From: Aquimonas sp964586455
GTDB lineage: Bacteria; Pseudomonadota; Gammaproteobacteria; Xanthomonadales; Xanthomonadaceae
Direction: 5' to 3'
DNA length: 64,000 nt
NCBI GenBank assembly: GCA_964586455.1
Contig: CAZPHV010000006.1
Coordinates: forward strand, 1 to 64,000
Shown in pieces: positions 16,151-25,184 of the stretch. Each line of letters starts with the position of its first letter. Position 1 is the first letter of the stretch. The translations under genes were made by a program, and so were the position numbers. The notes beneath the pieces were generated by a model, which was not told where the DNA came from, ran no database searches, and worked only from the letters and a program-made list of their open reading frames with translations.

Positions 16151-18037
16151 TCAGGACACCCGGTGCAGCGTCACCACGCCGGATGCCTCGATGCTACGCC
16201 GGAACTCGGGCACCAGCTGCTGCAGGATCTCCAGCATCTGCGCCGAGTCGTATTGCTGGCTGGCCTGGCGCAGGCGCAGCAGCTGCTGCTGGATCGACTG
16301 TGCAGCCAACTCGCGGGGCTGAGCGAGCATGATCTTGGGGTGTCGCGTGGGCTGGTAGTCCTCCTGCGGATGAAAGAGCTCCTCAAAGAGCTTTTCGCCC
16401 GCACGCAGGCCGGTGAACTCGATTCGCACATCGACGCCGGGGCGCTTGCCGGCCAACCGCACCATTTGTTCAGCAAGGTACTGGATCTTCACCGGCTGAC
16501 CCATGTCCAGCGCGAAGATTTCGCCGCCTTCGCCCAGGGTCGCCGCCTGCAGGATCAGCTGGCAGGCCTCGGGAATCGTCATGAAATAGCGGGTGATTTC
16601 CGGATGCGTCACCGTCACTGGGCCGCCCCGACGGATCTGCTCGCGGAACAGCGGCACCACGCTGCCGGCGGAATCCAGGACATTGCCGAAGCGAACGGTG
16701 AGGAACCGGGTGCCGCCCTGCCCTTGCAGGGTTTGGCAGAGGAGTTCTGCCAGGCGCTTGCTGGCACCCATCACATTGGCGGGGTTCACCGCCTTGTCCG
16801 AACTGATCAGCACGAAGCTGCCGACCCCGTGTCGCAGCGCCGCCTGCGCCAGCACCTGGGTTGACAGCACGTTGTTGCGCAGCGCCTCGCGCACCATACC
16901 TTCGAGCAAGGGAACATGTTTGTACGCTGCCGCATGGAAAACCAGCTCCGGGCGGTATTCGGACAACGCGAACTCGGCAACCGCGGGGTCGCCGCAGTCC
17001 CCAAGCACCGGCACCACCAGCAACTCCGGAAACTCGGAGCTCAGCTCCTGCTCGATCCGGTAGAGGTTGTATTCGGACTGCTCCAGCACGATCAACGAGG
17101 ACACGCCGAGCCGCGCCACCTGACGACACAGCTCCGAACCGATCGAGCCACCGCCGCCGCTGACCAGCACGCGGCGCCCGGACAGACCGGTGCGGATGGC
17201 GGTCCAGTCCAGCGCCACCGGGTCACGACCGAGCAGGTCCTCGATCGCCACTTCCTTCAGCTGGTTGAAGCTGGAGCGCCCGTCGATCACGTCCTGCAGA
17301 CGCGGCACGGTGCGAAACGGCAGTCCGCTGTCTTCGCAGTGCTCAACCGCGCGCTGCATCTGTTGGTTGCTGGCCGAGGGCATGGCGATGAGCAACATTT
17401 CGGCGGCGACTTCGCGGGCAATCTCGCCGAGCTGTTCGATTTCGCCCAGCACCGGCACGCCATGCACCTTGGCCCCACGCAGGGCGCGGTTGTCGTCGAT
17501 CAGGCCGACCGGTCGAAAGCGCCCTTCGCGGCGCAGGTCGCGCACCAGCGCTTCACCCGCGCTGCCCGCGCCAATCACCAACACGCGCATGGGCTGCAGG
17601 CGGGGCGCGTCGCCGTAGCGACTGTCCTTCCAGAAGCGGTACAGCCAGCGCGGCGCGCCAAGACACACCAGCAGTGTCAGCGGATACAGGGCCATCACCG
17701 TGCGCGGCACGTTCTCGAGTCGGGTCAGCAGGAACAGCGCGCTGAACACGGCGAGCGCGCCCAGAAGACAGGCGCGTGCGATGTTCCATAAATCAGGAAG
17801 GCTGGCGAAGCGCCAGAGCCCGCGGTACAGGCCTGTCCACCACAGCACTGCGCCCTGTGCGATCAGCACCACCGGCAGCTCGGGCGGCAGCAAGGTGAAA
17901 GGCGGCGCCGACGGCTCGATGCTGAAACGCAACACGTTGGCGATCAGCCAGGCCGCCCAGACCATCAGCAGGTCATGTAGAACAACCGCCAGGCGCGGAT
18001 GCACGCGACCAATCAATCCAGCGACGCGCCCAACCAT
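16151..18037 (-). CDS. Polysaccharide biosynthesis UDP-sugar 4,6-dehydratase (WbpM/PglF/CapD-like)
   Basis: 628 residues from ATG 18037. Four N-terminal membrane helices (about 16-36, 50-70, 88-106, 112-128) precede a CoA-binding-like Rossmann domain (VLVIGAGSAGEAL, 152-165). A second Rossmann domain carries GGGGSIGSE at 294-302. The active site is of the S-M-K type, with SSDKAVNPANVMGASKR giving Ser412/413, Met423 and Lys427 in place of the usual Tyr-Lys pair, as in WbpM. It probably converts UDP-GlcNAc to a 4-keto-6-deoxy sugar for O-antigen. Coupled by ATGA to the glycosyltransferase gene upstream. Confidence 0.92.
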   Translation of the reverse strand: MVGRVAGLIGRVHPRLAVVLHDLLMVWAAWLIANVLRFSIEPSAPPFTLLPPELPVVLIAQGAVLWWTGLYRGLWRFASLPDLWNIARACLLGALAVFSALFLLTRLENVPRTVMALYPLTLLVCLGAPRWLYRFWKDSRYGDAPRLQPMRVLVIGAGSAGEALVRDLRREGRFRPVGLIDDNRALRGAKVHGVPVLGEIEQLGEIAREVAAEMLLIAMPSASNQQMQRAVEHCEDSGLPFRTVPRLQDVIDGRSSFNQLKEVAIEDLLGRDPVALDWTAIRTGLSGRRVLVSGGGGSIGSELCRQVARLGVSSLIVLEQSEYNLYRIEQELSSEFPELLVVPVLGDCGDPAVAEFALSEYRPELVFHAAAYKHVPLLEGMVREALRNNVLSTQVLAQAALRHGVGSFVLISSDKAVNPANVMGASKRLAELLCQTLQGQGGTRFLTVRFGNVLDSAGSVVPLFREQIRRGGPVTVTHPEITRYFMTIPEACQLILQAATLGEGGEIFALDMGQPVKIQYLAEQMVRLAGKRPGVDVRIEFTGLRAGEKLFEELFHPQEDYQPTRHPKIMLAQPRELAAQSIQQQLLRLRQASQQYDSAQMLEILQQLVPEFRRSIEASGVVTLHRVS

Positions 18038-19050
18038 CAGCGCGGCCTCCGGATCAAGCGTGCACGGCCCCAAACCCACACGGCGGCGGCCAGCGCAAAC
18101 ACTCCGATCGTGATCGGCAGGCGCAGGCCAGGCTGTTCAACGGCAAGGATCATGGAAGGCAGGATCACCAGAAGGCTGAAGCCAGCGTAAGCGAGGCTGA
18201 CGCGCAGGTGGCTGGCACCGCGTCGGACCCACCACTGGTAGAAATGTTCCCGGTGCGCAGCATACCAGCGGCGTCCGAGCAGCATGCGTCGACCGAGCGT
18301 AAGCCCCGCGTCGCTGAGCACTGCCGCAACCGGCAGCAGCAGGATCCAGGGTTGCTGGAGCGCCGGCAGCAACATCAGCGCGAAGGCGCCTAGCGCGAAA
18401 CCCAGAGCACCGCTGCCGACATCACCCATGAACAGTCGCGCCTTCGGCAGATTGAACGGCAGAAAGCCCATCACCGCTGCCGCCAGCACCAGCATCAGCA
18501 GGGACACGCCGGGCAGGCCCGCAGCTTGGGCGAGGCCGGCGTAAAGCCCGGCGGCGATCACCGCCTGCAGCGAAGCCAGGCCGTTGATGCCATCGATGAA
18601 ATTCCAGAAATTCACCAGCGTGGCAAGCCACAGCAGCCCAGCGACGAAACGCAGCAGCTCTTCGAACTGCATCGGTGCACCCTGCAGTACCCACAGGAAC
18701 TGGGCGGAGGCGAGCAGATGCACAGCCAGCCGCAGCCGGGCCGAGAGCGGTCGATGGTCGTCCCACCAACCGATCGCTGCCACCGCGAGCAGCCCTGCGC
18801 TGAACGAAAGCGCGAGCGGCAAAGGCGAAAGCAGCAGCGGCGTCAGCGCTGCAGTGACCAGCACGAAACCGATACCACCGCCGCGCGGAGTGGCCTGGCT
18901 GTGTGAGCGACGACGACCGGGCTCGTCGAGCAAGCCGCGACGTCGCGCATAGGACAAAGCAAGCCTGCACAGCCCTGCGGAAGCCAGGCCGCTCGCGATC
19001 AACAGCAGCGCGACCCCTGCCGTCCCCATCTGCATCAGCTCCGGCAGCAT
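18037..19050 (-). CDS. MraY/WecA-family sugar-phosphate transferase (glycosyltransferase family 4)
   Basis: 337 residues with about ten membrane helices. It transfers a sugar-1-phosphate onto undecaprenyl phosphate, starting a glycan. Motifs are LLDEPGRRRSHSQATPRGGG, the Asp pair GWWDDHRPLS, NFWNFIDGINGLAS, and FMGDVGSGALGF. This set is that of WecA/WbpL rather than MraY, where a cytosolic His-rich loop would be expected. The ATG at 19050 overlaps the lapB stop and its own stop overlaps the WbpM-like gene, so LapB, initiation of O-antigen and sugar synthesis are one coupled unit. Confidence 0.92.
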   Translation of the reverse strand: MLPELMQMGTAGVALLLIASGLASAGLCRLALSYARRRGLLDEPGRRRSHSQATPRGGGIGFVLVTAALTPLLLSPLPLALSFSAGLLAVAAIGWWDDHRPLSARLRLAVHLLASAQFLWVLQGAPMQFEELLRFVAGLLWLATLVNFWNFIDGINGLASLQAVIAAGLYAGLAQAAGLPGVSLLMLVLAAAVMGFLPFNLPKARLFMGDVGSGALGFALGAFALMLLPALQQPWILLLPVAAVLSDAGLTLGRRMLLGRRWYAAHREHFYQWWVRRGASHLRVSLAYAGFSLLVILPSMILAVEQPGLRLPITIGVFALAAAVWVWGRARLIRRPR

Positions 19051-20222
19051 CAGTCGCCCGCCGGGCCGTGAATGGGACGCACGCTGCTCCAGTTCTTGCA
19101 GCTCGGGCACTGCCAGTGGTGCAGGCGCGCGCCGAAGCCACAACGATTGCAGCGATAGGTGAGCACGCTGGAAGCGAGCTGACCTGTGGTCTGCTCCAGC
19201 ACGCGCAGGATTGGCAGGGCGGCCTCCGCGGGACGGCCGGTACCCAGCTCGATCAGCGCGGCCTGCCCTTTCACTGATGGGCGCTGACGCAACGCGTCGC
19301 TCAGATAGTCCACGGCAGAACAGTCACCCTCGTCCTCGCGGATCAGTCGCGACAGCGCCAGCATCGGCGCAACACCGGCATAGCGGTCGCTCATCTCGGC
19401 CAGAAACGCCCGCGCCCGCGCCCGCTCACCCTGGCGCTCATAGGCCGCAAGCAAGGGCTTGAGCACTTCCGGGAGCACGTCCGGATCGTGTCGCGCCACG
19501 CGCTCGAACGCGCGTACGGCCAGAGCGTCGCGGCCTTCGGCGAGTTCGATCTGGCCCTCGATGAGCCCCGCGCGCACGCAGTTGGCTTCAGCCGCAAACG
19601 CTTCGACGAGCTGTGCGCGGGCATCGGCAGTGCGGCCCTGGCGACGCGCCTTGTCCGCCAGCTCGCAGTGGAAGTGCGCGACCAGCCGACCGGTAGGCTC
19701 GCCCGTGGCCGCTTCCAGTCGCTGCGCATGCTCGATCGCCTTTTCCCAATCGCGCTCAGCCTGGTAGATCACCAGCAGATGGCGCAGCGCCTGCGGCGCC
19801 TGCTCGCCCAGACGCACCAGATCGGAGAACAGGGTCTCGGCGCGATCGAACAGGCCTGCGCGCATGTAGTCTTCGCCGAGCTCCAGCACAGCCTGCACGC
19901 GCTGCTCGTCGGTCAGCGTGGTGCGCTCGACCAGGTTCTGGTGGATCCGGATCGCGCGATCCACCTCGCCGCGCCGGCGGAACAAGCTGCCCAGCGCGAA
20001 GTGGGTTTCAACCGTATCGCTGTCGACCTCGGCGATCTGCAGGAAGACTTCGATGGCCTTGTCGGGCTGTTCGTTGAGCAGATAGTTCAGGCCACGAAAA
20101 TAGCGCGTGGACAAGCGACTGACGCGATGACCGCCCGCACGCTCGGCATTGCGGCGACCGGCATACCAGCCCCAGGCCATGGCCACAGGCAACAGCAGGA
20201 ACAGCAGCAGGAACTCGCTCAC
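19050..20222 (-). CDS. lapB: Lipopolysaccharide assembly protein LapB (YciM)
   Basis: 390 residues. LapB sits at the inner membrane and works with FtsH to control LpxC and so the amount of LPS. One N-terminal helix (residues 3-19) is followed by a TPR array with recognisable repeats (FALGSLFRRRGEVDRAIRIHQ; LELGEDYMRAGLFDRAETLF). A C-terminal rubredoxin-like zinc ribbon has RCNRCGF and WQCPSCKNW. Length matches the family (about 390). Its start overlaps lapA and its end overlaps the transferase gene, both by ATGA. Confidence 0.96.
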   Translation of the reverse strand: MSEFLLLFLLLPVAMAWGWYAGRRNAERAGGHRVSRLSTRYFRGLNYLLNEQPDKAIEVFLQIAEVDSDTVETHFALGSLFRRRGEVDRAIRIHQNLVERTTLTDEQRVQAVLELGEDYMRAGLFDRAETLFSDLVRLGEQAPQALRHLLVIYQAERDWEKAIEHAQRLEAATGEPTGRLVAHFHCELADKARRQGRTADARAQLVEAFAAEANCVRAGLIEGQIELAEGRDALAVRAFERVARHDPDVLPEVLKPLLAAYERQGERARARAFLAEMSDRYAGVAPMLALSRLIREDEGDCSAVDYLSDALRQRPSVKGQAALIELGTGRPAEAALPILRVLEQTTGQLASSVLTYRCNRCGFGARLHHWQCPSCKNWSSVRPIHGPAGD

Positions 20223-20491
20223 TGAAGGGCATTCCGCTCAGCCGATTCAGCGGCCTTCAGACCAAGCTCAAGGCGGCGGAGGCGCCGGCGCTGGGGCATG
20301 AGTACGAGCAGCCAGAGCAGAAGTCCGGCCGTGAGCGCGCCCGCAAGCGCGGCCAGCAGCAAAGCCAGCCCCAGGCGCAGGGTGAAGTCGAAGCCGAACA
20401 GATCGATGCCCACGGCGGTGGGATTCAGAGCGCCGAAAACGAAACCCAGCGAAAGCAGGCCGAGCGCGACCAGGGTCAACAGAATGCGCAT
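20219..20491 (-). CDS. lapA: LapA (YciS) family membrane protein
   Basis: 90 residues from ATG 20491 (MRILLTLVALGLLSLGFVFG). Two membrane helices (2-22 and 40-63) surround the family signature ALNPTAVGIDLFGFDFTLRLG, and a short basic, coiled tail ends the protein. LapA is the usual partner gene of LapB and is placed just before it here, overlapping by four bases. An in-frame ATG 54 bases upstream is less likely because it adds a non-conserved leader. Confidence 0.92.
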   Translation of the reverse strand: MRILLTLVALGLLSLGFVFGALNPTAVGIDLFGFDFTLRLGLALLLAALAGALTAGLLLWLLVLMPQRRRLRRLELGLKAAESAERNALQ

Positions 20492-20543
20492 GCAGGCTCC
20501 CGAAGCGACCATCGCAGCGAGTGGCGACAGTGATAAGGAACAC

Positions 20544-20570
20544 ATTGTAGACGAGCGCTTACGCCATCAA
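20544..20570 (-). promoter_or_regulatory. Possible sigma-70 promoter before lapA
   Basis: Minus-strand TACAAT (20544-20549) fits a -10 box and TTGATG (20565-20570) a -35 box, separated by 15 bases, which is shorter than the usual 17. It lies about 55 bases before the lapA start. This is a sequence match only. Confidence 0.35.
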
Positions 20571-20714
20571 GGCAAACACGCTGAGATGCAGGCGAGGGTT
20601 GTGCGGAGCAGCCGGCGCCGGTAGTGAACGCAGCGGTGTGGCGAGGGATGCAGCATGGCCCGCGGCAACGAAGCAAGTCCGCAGAACGCCTTCAGGACAG
20701 GAGGTGCGCGACCT

Positions 20715-21008
20715 TCAGAGTTTGGCGTTGCCGTCGTTGACGCGTTCGCGCAGTTCCTTGCCGGGCTTGAAGTGCGGCACGTACTTGCCGGGCAGCGCGA
20801 CCGAGTCGCCGGTTTTCGGGTTGCGACCCATGCGCGGCGGACGGAAATGCAGGCTGAAACTGCCGAACCCGCGGATCTCGATACGCTCGCCTGTCGCCAG
20901 CGCGGTGCTCATCTGCTCCAGCAGCGTCTTCACCGCCAAGTCGACGTCGTCGGCCTTCAGGTGGGACTGATTGCGTGCCAGGGCTTCGATGAGTTCGGAC
21001 TTGGTCAT
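20715..21008 (-). CDS. ihfB: Integration host factor beta subunit
   Basis: 97 residues from ATG 21008 (MTKSELIEALARNQSHL). IHF beta pairs with IHF alpha to bend DNA. The DNA-binding arm has IEIRGFGSFSLHFRPPRMGR followed by NPKTGD, and the end is FKPGKELRERVN, all as in ihfB rather than HU. The gene lies downstream of rpsA on the same strand, the order conserved in gammaproteobacteria. A strong hairpin at 21169-21200 lies between rpsA and this gene. Confidence 0.97.
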   Translation of the reverse strand: MTKSELIEALARNQSHLKADDVDLAVKTLLEQMSTALATGERIEIRGFGSFSLHFRPPRMGRNPKTGDSVALPGKYVPHFKPGKELRERVNDGNAKL

Positions 21009-21168
21009 TGAGCGGCTCGAGTCAGGGTTGGCAAGGGCGTGAGCCGCTACAACCCTGGATGTGACCAATGCGCGTCACACCCGGACAAACCCGAGGGGCG
21101 CGCAAGCGCCCGCCGGGCCAGAAATCGAAAGGGTTCTCGCCAGAGTTCGGGCGCACCTTCCGACAGCA

Positions 21169-21200
21169 CGTCGCAGCCGCGCCAAGGCGCGACTGCGACG
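21169..21200 (-). other. Stem-loop between rpsA and ihfB
   Basis: CGTCGCAG (21169-21176) pairs with CTGCGACG (21193-21200), and inside it CGCGCC pairs with GGCGCG across a short AA/TT loop. This is a stem of about fourteen pairs with one mismatch. There is no T tract, so it is not a classic terminator; it may act in mRNA processing or attenuation between the two genes. Confidence 0.5.
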
Positions 21201-21211
21201 CGTGTTGGGGC

Positions 21212-22885
21212 TTAGTCGCCCTTGTTGCTCAGCTGCTCGCGCAGCAGCGCGCCCAGCTTGGTGGTGCCGCCGGCAGCGCTCTGGTAATCGTCCAGCACGT
21301 CCTGCAGATCAGCCTCTTCCTTGGCGCGAATCGACAGCTGCAGCGTGCGGCCCTTGCGGTCCATACCGATGAACTTGGCTTCGACGGCGTCGCCCACCTT
21401 CAGGTGCTGGGTCGCATCGTCGATGCGCTCCTTGGCGATGTCGGAAGCGCGCAGGTAGCCCTCGATGCCGTCGGCCAGTTCGATGGTCGCGCCGCGCGCG
21501 TCCACTTCCTTGACCACGCCATTCAGGATGCTGCCCTTCGGATTGCCGGCCATGAACTGGCCGAACGGATCCTGCTCAAGCTGCTTGATGCCCAGCGAGA
21601 TGCGCTCGCGCTCGGGATCCACTGCCAGCACCACGGCCTCGACGTTCTCGCCCTTCTTGAAGTTGCGGACGATGTCTTCGCCCGTGGCGTTCCAGCTGAT
21701 GTCGGACAGGTGCACCAGGCCATCGATGCCGCCGTCCAGGCCGATGAAGATGCCGAAGTCGGTGATCGACTTGATCTGACCCTCGACCTTGTCACCCTTC
21801 TTGTGCATCGCTGCGAAGGCTTCCCACGGATTCGAGGTGCACTGCTTGATGCCCAGCGAGATGCGGCGACGCTCTTCATCGACGTCCAGCACCATGACTT
21901 CGGCTTCGTCACCCACCTGAACAACCTTGGAGGGGTTGACGTTCTTGTTGGTCCAGTCCATTTCGGACACGTGGACCAGGCCTTCGACGCCCGGCTCGAT
22001 CTCGACGAAACAGCCGTAATCGGTGACGTTGCTGACCTTGCCGATGATGCGCGAACCGTTCGGATAGCGGCGGGCGATGTTCTCCCACGGATCCTCGCCC
22101 AGCTGCTTCAGGCCCAGGCTGACGCGGTTGCGCTCGCGGTCGAACTTCAGCACGCGGACGTCCAGCTCGTCGCCGACGTTGACGACTTCGGACGGGTGAC
22201 GCACGCGCTTCCACGCCATATCGGTGATGTGCAGCAGACCGTCGATGCCGCCGAGGTCGACGAATGCGCCGTAATCGGTGAGGTTCTTGACCACACCCTT
22301 GACGACCGCGTTCTCCTGCAGGCGCTCAAGCAGCTGCTCGCGCTCGGCGCTGTACTCGCTCTCGACCACGGCGCGACGCGAAACCACCACGTTATTGCGC
22401 TTGCGGTCGAGCTTGATGATCTTGAACTCGATGTCCTTGCCTTCCAGGTACACCGGGTCGCGCACGGGGCGCACGTCGACCAGCGAGCCCGGCAGGAATG
22501 CGCGGACGTCCTTGATGTCGACGGTGAAACCACCCTTGACCTTGCCGCTGATACGACCGGTGATGGTGGCGTTGGCTTCGAGGGCTTCCTCGAGCTCGTC
22601 CCACACCAGCGAACGCTTGGCCTTCTCGCGCGAGAGGACGGTCTCGCCAAAGCCATTCTCGAGTGAATCGAGTGCAACCTTGACTTCGTCGCCGACGGCG
22701 ACTTCGAGCTCGCCCTGCTCGTTCTTGAACTGCTCGATCGGGACGATGCCTTCGGACTTCAGGCCTGCGTTGACAACGACCACGTCGGAGCGGATCTCGA
22801 CGACGACGCCGACGACGATGGCGCCCGGCTTGAGCTTGGAGAGCTTTTCGCTCTGCTCGAACAGTTCAGCAAAACTTTCGGTCAT
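21212..22885 (-). CDS. rpsA: 30S ribosomal protein S1
   Basis: 557 residues from ATG 22885 (MTESFAELFEQSEKLSKLK), the standard S1 length and start. Six S1/OB repeats are visible, each with a form of GxVxxxxDYGxFVxL (for example NLTDYGAFVDLGGIDGLLHI; NVTDYGCFVEIEPGVEGLVHV). It delivers mRNA to the 30S subunit. An in-frame ATG further upstream would add a non-family leader. The roughly 200 bases between cmk and this start are probably the autoregulated leader known for rpsA, but no specific structure was assigned. Confidence 0.98.
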   Translation of the reverse strand: MTESFAELFEQSEKLSKLKPGAIVVGVVVEIRSDVVVVNAGLKSEGIVPIEQFKNEQGELEVAVGDEVKVALDSLENGFGETVLSREKAKRSLVWDELEEALEANATITGRISGKVKGGFTVDIKDVRAFLPGSLVDVRPVRDPVYLEGKDIEFKIIKLDRKRNNVVVSRRAVVESEYSAEREQLLERLQENAVVKGVVKNLTDYGAFVDLGGIDGLLHITDMAWKRVRHPSEVVNVGDELDVRVLKFDRERNRVSLGLKQLGEDPWENIARRYPNGSRIIGKVSNVTDYGCFVEIEPGVEGLVHVSEMDWTNKNVNPSKVVQVGDEAEVMVLDVDEERRRISLGIKQCTSNPWEAFAAMHKKGDKVEGQIKSITDFGIFIGLDGGIDGLVHLSDISWNATGEDIVRNFKKGENVEAVVLAVDPERERISLGIKQLEQDPFGQFMAGNPKGSILNGVVKEVDARGATIELADGIEGYLRASDIAKERIDDATQHLKVGDAVEAKFIGMDRKGRTLQLSIRAKEEADLQDVLDDYQSAAGGTTKLGALLREQLSNKGD

Positions 22886-23093
22886 GGGGGTGAATTTCCA
22901 GGTTGGACACACGGCCTGACGCGCACAACTTGCGCCGGCCACCGGCTGTGCGACGCCTTCGGAGCGGACCCATTTCGGGTGCAACTCCTGGGGCATCAGT
23001 TGGTTGAACCCGGACCGTCATGGACCGGGAGTGGAGTTTCTGCTGTCGGTGAGGTCGGGCGACCCGGCACGGAACCAGCCCACCGTCTACGCG

Positions 23094-23777
23094 CTATTGG
23101 CGCAGAACAGCGAGCACGCGTTCGATTACGGTGTCGACGGGAACACCCGTGGAATCGATGAGGACCGCATCGGATGCGGGCTTCAGGGGGGCCACGGTGC
23201 GCTCGGCGTCACGCGCGTCGCGCGCGACAATCTCCTCCAGCAGACCGGCGAGTGTAACCGTGAGTCCCTTATCCTTCAACTGCTTATAACGACGCTCGGC
23301 GCGCTCGGCGGCGCTGGCGGTCAGGAAAACCTTGTGCGGGGCATCCGGGAAGATCACCGTGCCCATGTCGCGGCCATCGGCCACCAGGCCAGGCGCACAC
23401 CGAAATGCGCGCTGTTTGTCGAACAGGGCGGCGCGAACGGGCGGCAGGGCCGCGATGGCGGAGGCCGCCGCGCCTGCGGTTTCGGTGCGCAGCTCGTCGG
23501 TCGCATCGACGCCATCGACGAAGACGCGCGGCTCATGGCCGTCACGCTCCTCGAAACGCACGTCGGTCTCGCGGGCGCAGCGCTCCAGTGCAACGGCGTC
23601 GCTCAGATCCAGGTCATGCCAGCCGGCCGCCAACCCGACTGAGCGATACAAGGCACCGGAGTCGAGGAAATGCCAGCCCAGATGCCTCGCCACAGCCCTT
23701 GCCACCGTACCCTTGCCTGAGCCCGAGGGGCCATCGATGGTGAGGACGGGCGGCAGAGTCTGGGCATTCGTAGTCAT
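23094..23777 (-). CDS. cmk: Cytidylate kinase
   Basis: 227 residues. It phosphorylates CMP and dCMP with ATP. The P-loop is TIDGPSGSGKGTVAR (near residues 13-27), followed by LDSGALYRSVG and LVADGRDMGTVIFPDAPHKVFLT, the CMP-binding and lid parts. Its position next to rpsA is conserved in gammaproteobacteria. Here the reverse transcriptase gene, not aroA, lies directly upstream, 78 bases away. Confidence 0.97.
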   Translation of the reverse strand: MTTNAQTLPPVLTIDGPSGSGKGTVARAVARHLGWHFLDSGALYRSVGLAAGWHDLDLSDAVALERCARETDVRFEERDGHEPRVFVDGVDATDELRTETAGAAASAIAALPPVRAALFDKQRAFRCAPGLVADGRDMGTVIFPDAPHKVFLTASAAERAERRYKQLKDKGLTVTLAGLLEEIVARDARDAERTVAPLKPASDAVLIDSTGVPVDTVIERVLAVLRQ

Positions 23778-23855
23778 CCGCGCAGTTTAGCGGGGCGGCC
23801 CTCATAGGGCGAGGCGCGTGATGCATGGAACAGCTGGCTGAGCTCACGCACCGGA

Positions 23856-25184
23856 TCACCGCAGTCCAGCATCTCCCAGCCGCGAGAGCAGCCGTTCCCC
23901 GCGCGCCGGATGCAGTTGCCGCAGCCAGCCGAGCCGACCGCGCAATCGCTGCAATGCCCGCTCGCGCGACTCTCCTTCGGCGATGCGCTCGCGCCCGCAG
24001 CACCAGGCATGCACTTCGGCCTTCAACCGGTCAAAGTCTTCGCGAGCCAGCGCGGGCCGCGCATTGGTGACGATACCCGTCACCCGTTGGCGCTGCCCCT
24101 GCGACTGGATGCGGGTCTTTGCAGGGTTCGGCGCGAAGCCTTCGTCGCGCAGGATGCGCTCGATGGTCGGCAGTGCTCGGCGCATGTCCGCACTGGATGG
24201 TGTATCGCTGGAGAACACAAGGTCATCGGCGTAGCGGCTGTAGCGCCAACCTGCGGCAGACGCATAGGCCGCCAGTCGTCGGTCCACGGCAAGCGCGCAG
24301 AGGTTGGCGAGTGCCGGTGATGTCGGCGCGCCCTGTGGCAATCGTCGATCGCGCATCGGCATGCGCAGGGCTATGGGAAGTTGCGCAAGCGAGTTTGCGT
24401 CGAGCCGAACGGTGCACAGCTGGGCCAGAGCTTCGGCCACTTCGCGTGCATAGCCCAGGTCGAGAAACACGCTGCGCACGCGCGGCAACGTGATGCTCGC
24501 GAACCAGTCACGCAGATCCAGCTGCAGCAAACTTCCACGTCCGCAGTGCTGGCGGGCATGCGTGAGCGCCGAGCGCCCGGGCACGAAACCATGCGCATGC
24601 GGTGAACACGCAGAGGACGGCAGCAGCTCGTGCAGGATTTGTCTTTGCACCTGCTTGAGTCGGGCCTTGGGAATCTCCAGCAACCTCACCCGGCCGTCGG
24701 AGCGTGGAATCAAGCGCAGCCGGTAGTGGGTGCGGCCTCGATAGCGCGCGCGCAGCCAGTCGAGCTCACCTTCGCTGAGCCCGAGCCGCGACGCCAGTTC
24801 GGCCAGACTCAAGACGGGCGGCATGAAATCCAACTTGGGTGCCGGCGCAGGCGCTGCGGTCGGCTGCCAGCTGCGCGGCCGTTGTGGTCGCACGAGCACG
24901 AAAGGGGTTCGGTACCCGTGCGGGATTTCGCGAGCCGGCATCGGATACAGGTTCTGGTGTGCCTGCATCCACTCGGCCAGAGCGTTGGTCGACAGGCGCA
25001 CAGCCGTTCTGGCCGGGAAGGCTTCGAGCACAGCGCCCAGCAGGGCCTGCCAGCTCGCAACCTGCGGCCATGCGGCACGCCAGCGCGCCTCGATGCCTTC
25101 CGCGCTCCAGACTCCTGCAAGCGCCAGCAGGGCCAGGGCGCGATCCGTGATCCGGCAGGGCAGCAAGCGAATGGGCGAACTCAC
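23856..25184 (-). CDS. Retron-like reverse transcriptase
   Basis: 442 residues from GTG 25184, which has GAGG seven bases upstream; an in-frame ATG at 25292 would give 478 residues but falls inside a perfect hairpin. RT motifs in the longer numbering: LEIPKARLKQVQRQIL (205-220), HGFVPGRSALTHARQH (234-249, the retron NAxxH box as HARQH), LDLRDWFASI (258-267, first catalytic Asp), LPQGAPTSPALANL (318-331), YSRYADDLVFSS (351-362, Asp356/357) and RQRVTGIVTNA (401-411, the retron VTG motif). No maturase or HNH domain follows, so it is not a group II intron. The first ~120 residues match no RT domain. It sits between aroA and cmk, where no RT is expected. Confidence 0.85.
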   Translation of the reverse strand: MSSPIRLLPCRITDRALALLALAGVWSAEGIEARWRAAWPQVASWQALLGAVLEAFPARTAVRLSTNALAEWMQAHQNLYPMPAREIPHGYRTPFVLVRPQRPRSWQPTAAPAPAPKLDFMPPVLSLAELASRLGLSEGELDWLRARYRGRTHYRLRLIPRSDGRVRLLEIPKARLKQVQRQILHELLPSSACSPHAHGFVPGRSALTHARQHCGRGSLLQLDLRDWFASITLPRVRSVFLDLGYAREVAEALAQLCTVRLDANSLAQLPIALRMPMRDRRLPQGAPTSPALANLCALAVDRRLAAYASAAGWRYSRYADDLVFSSDTPSSADMRRALPTIERILRDEGFAPNPAKTRIQSQGQRQRVTGIVTNARPALAREDFDRLKAEVHAWCCGRERIAEGESRERALQRLRGRLGWLRQLHPARGERLLSRLGDAGLR

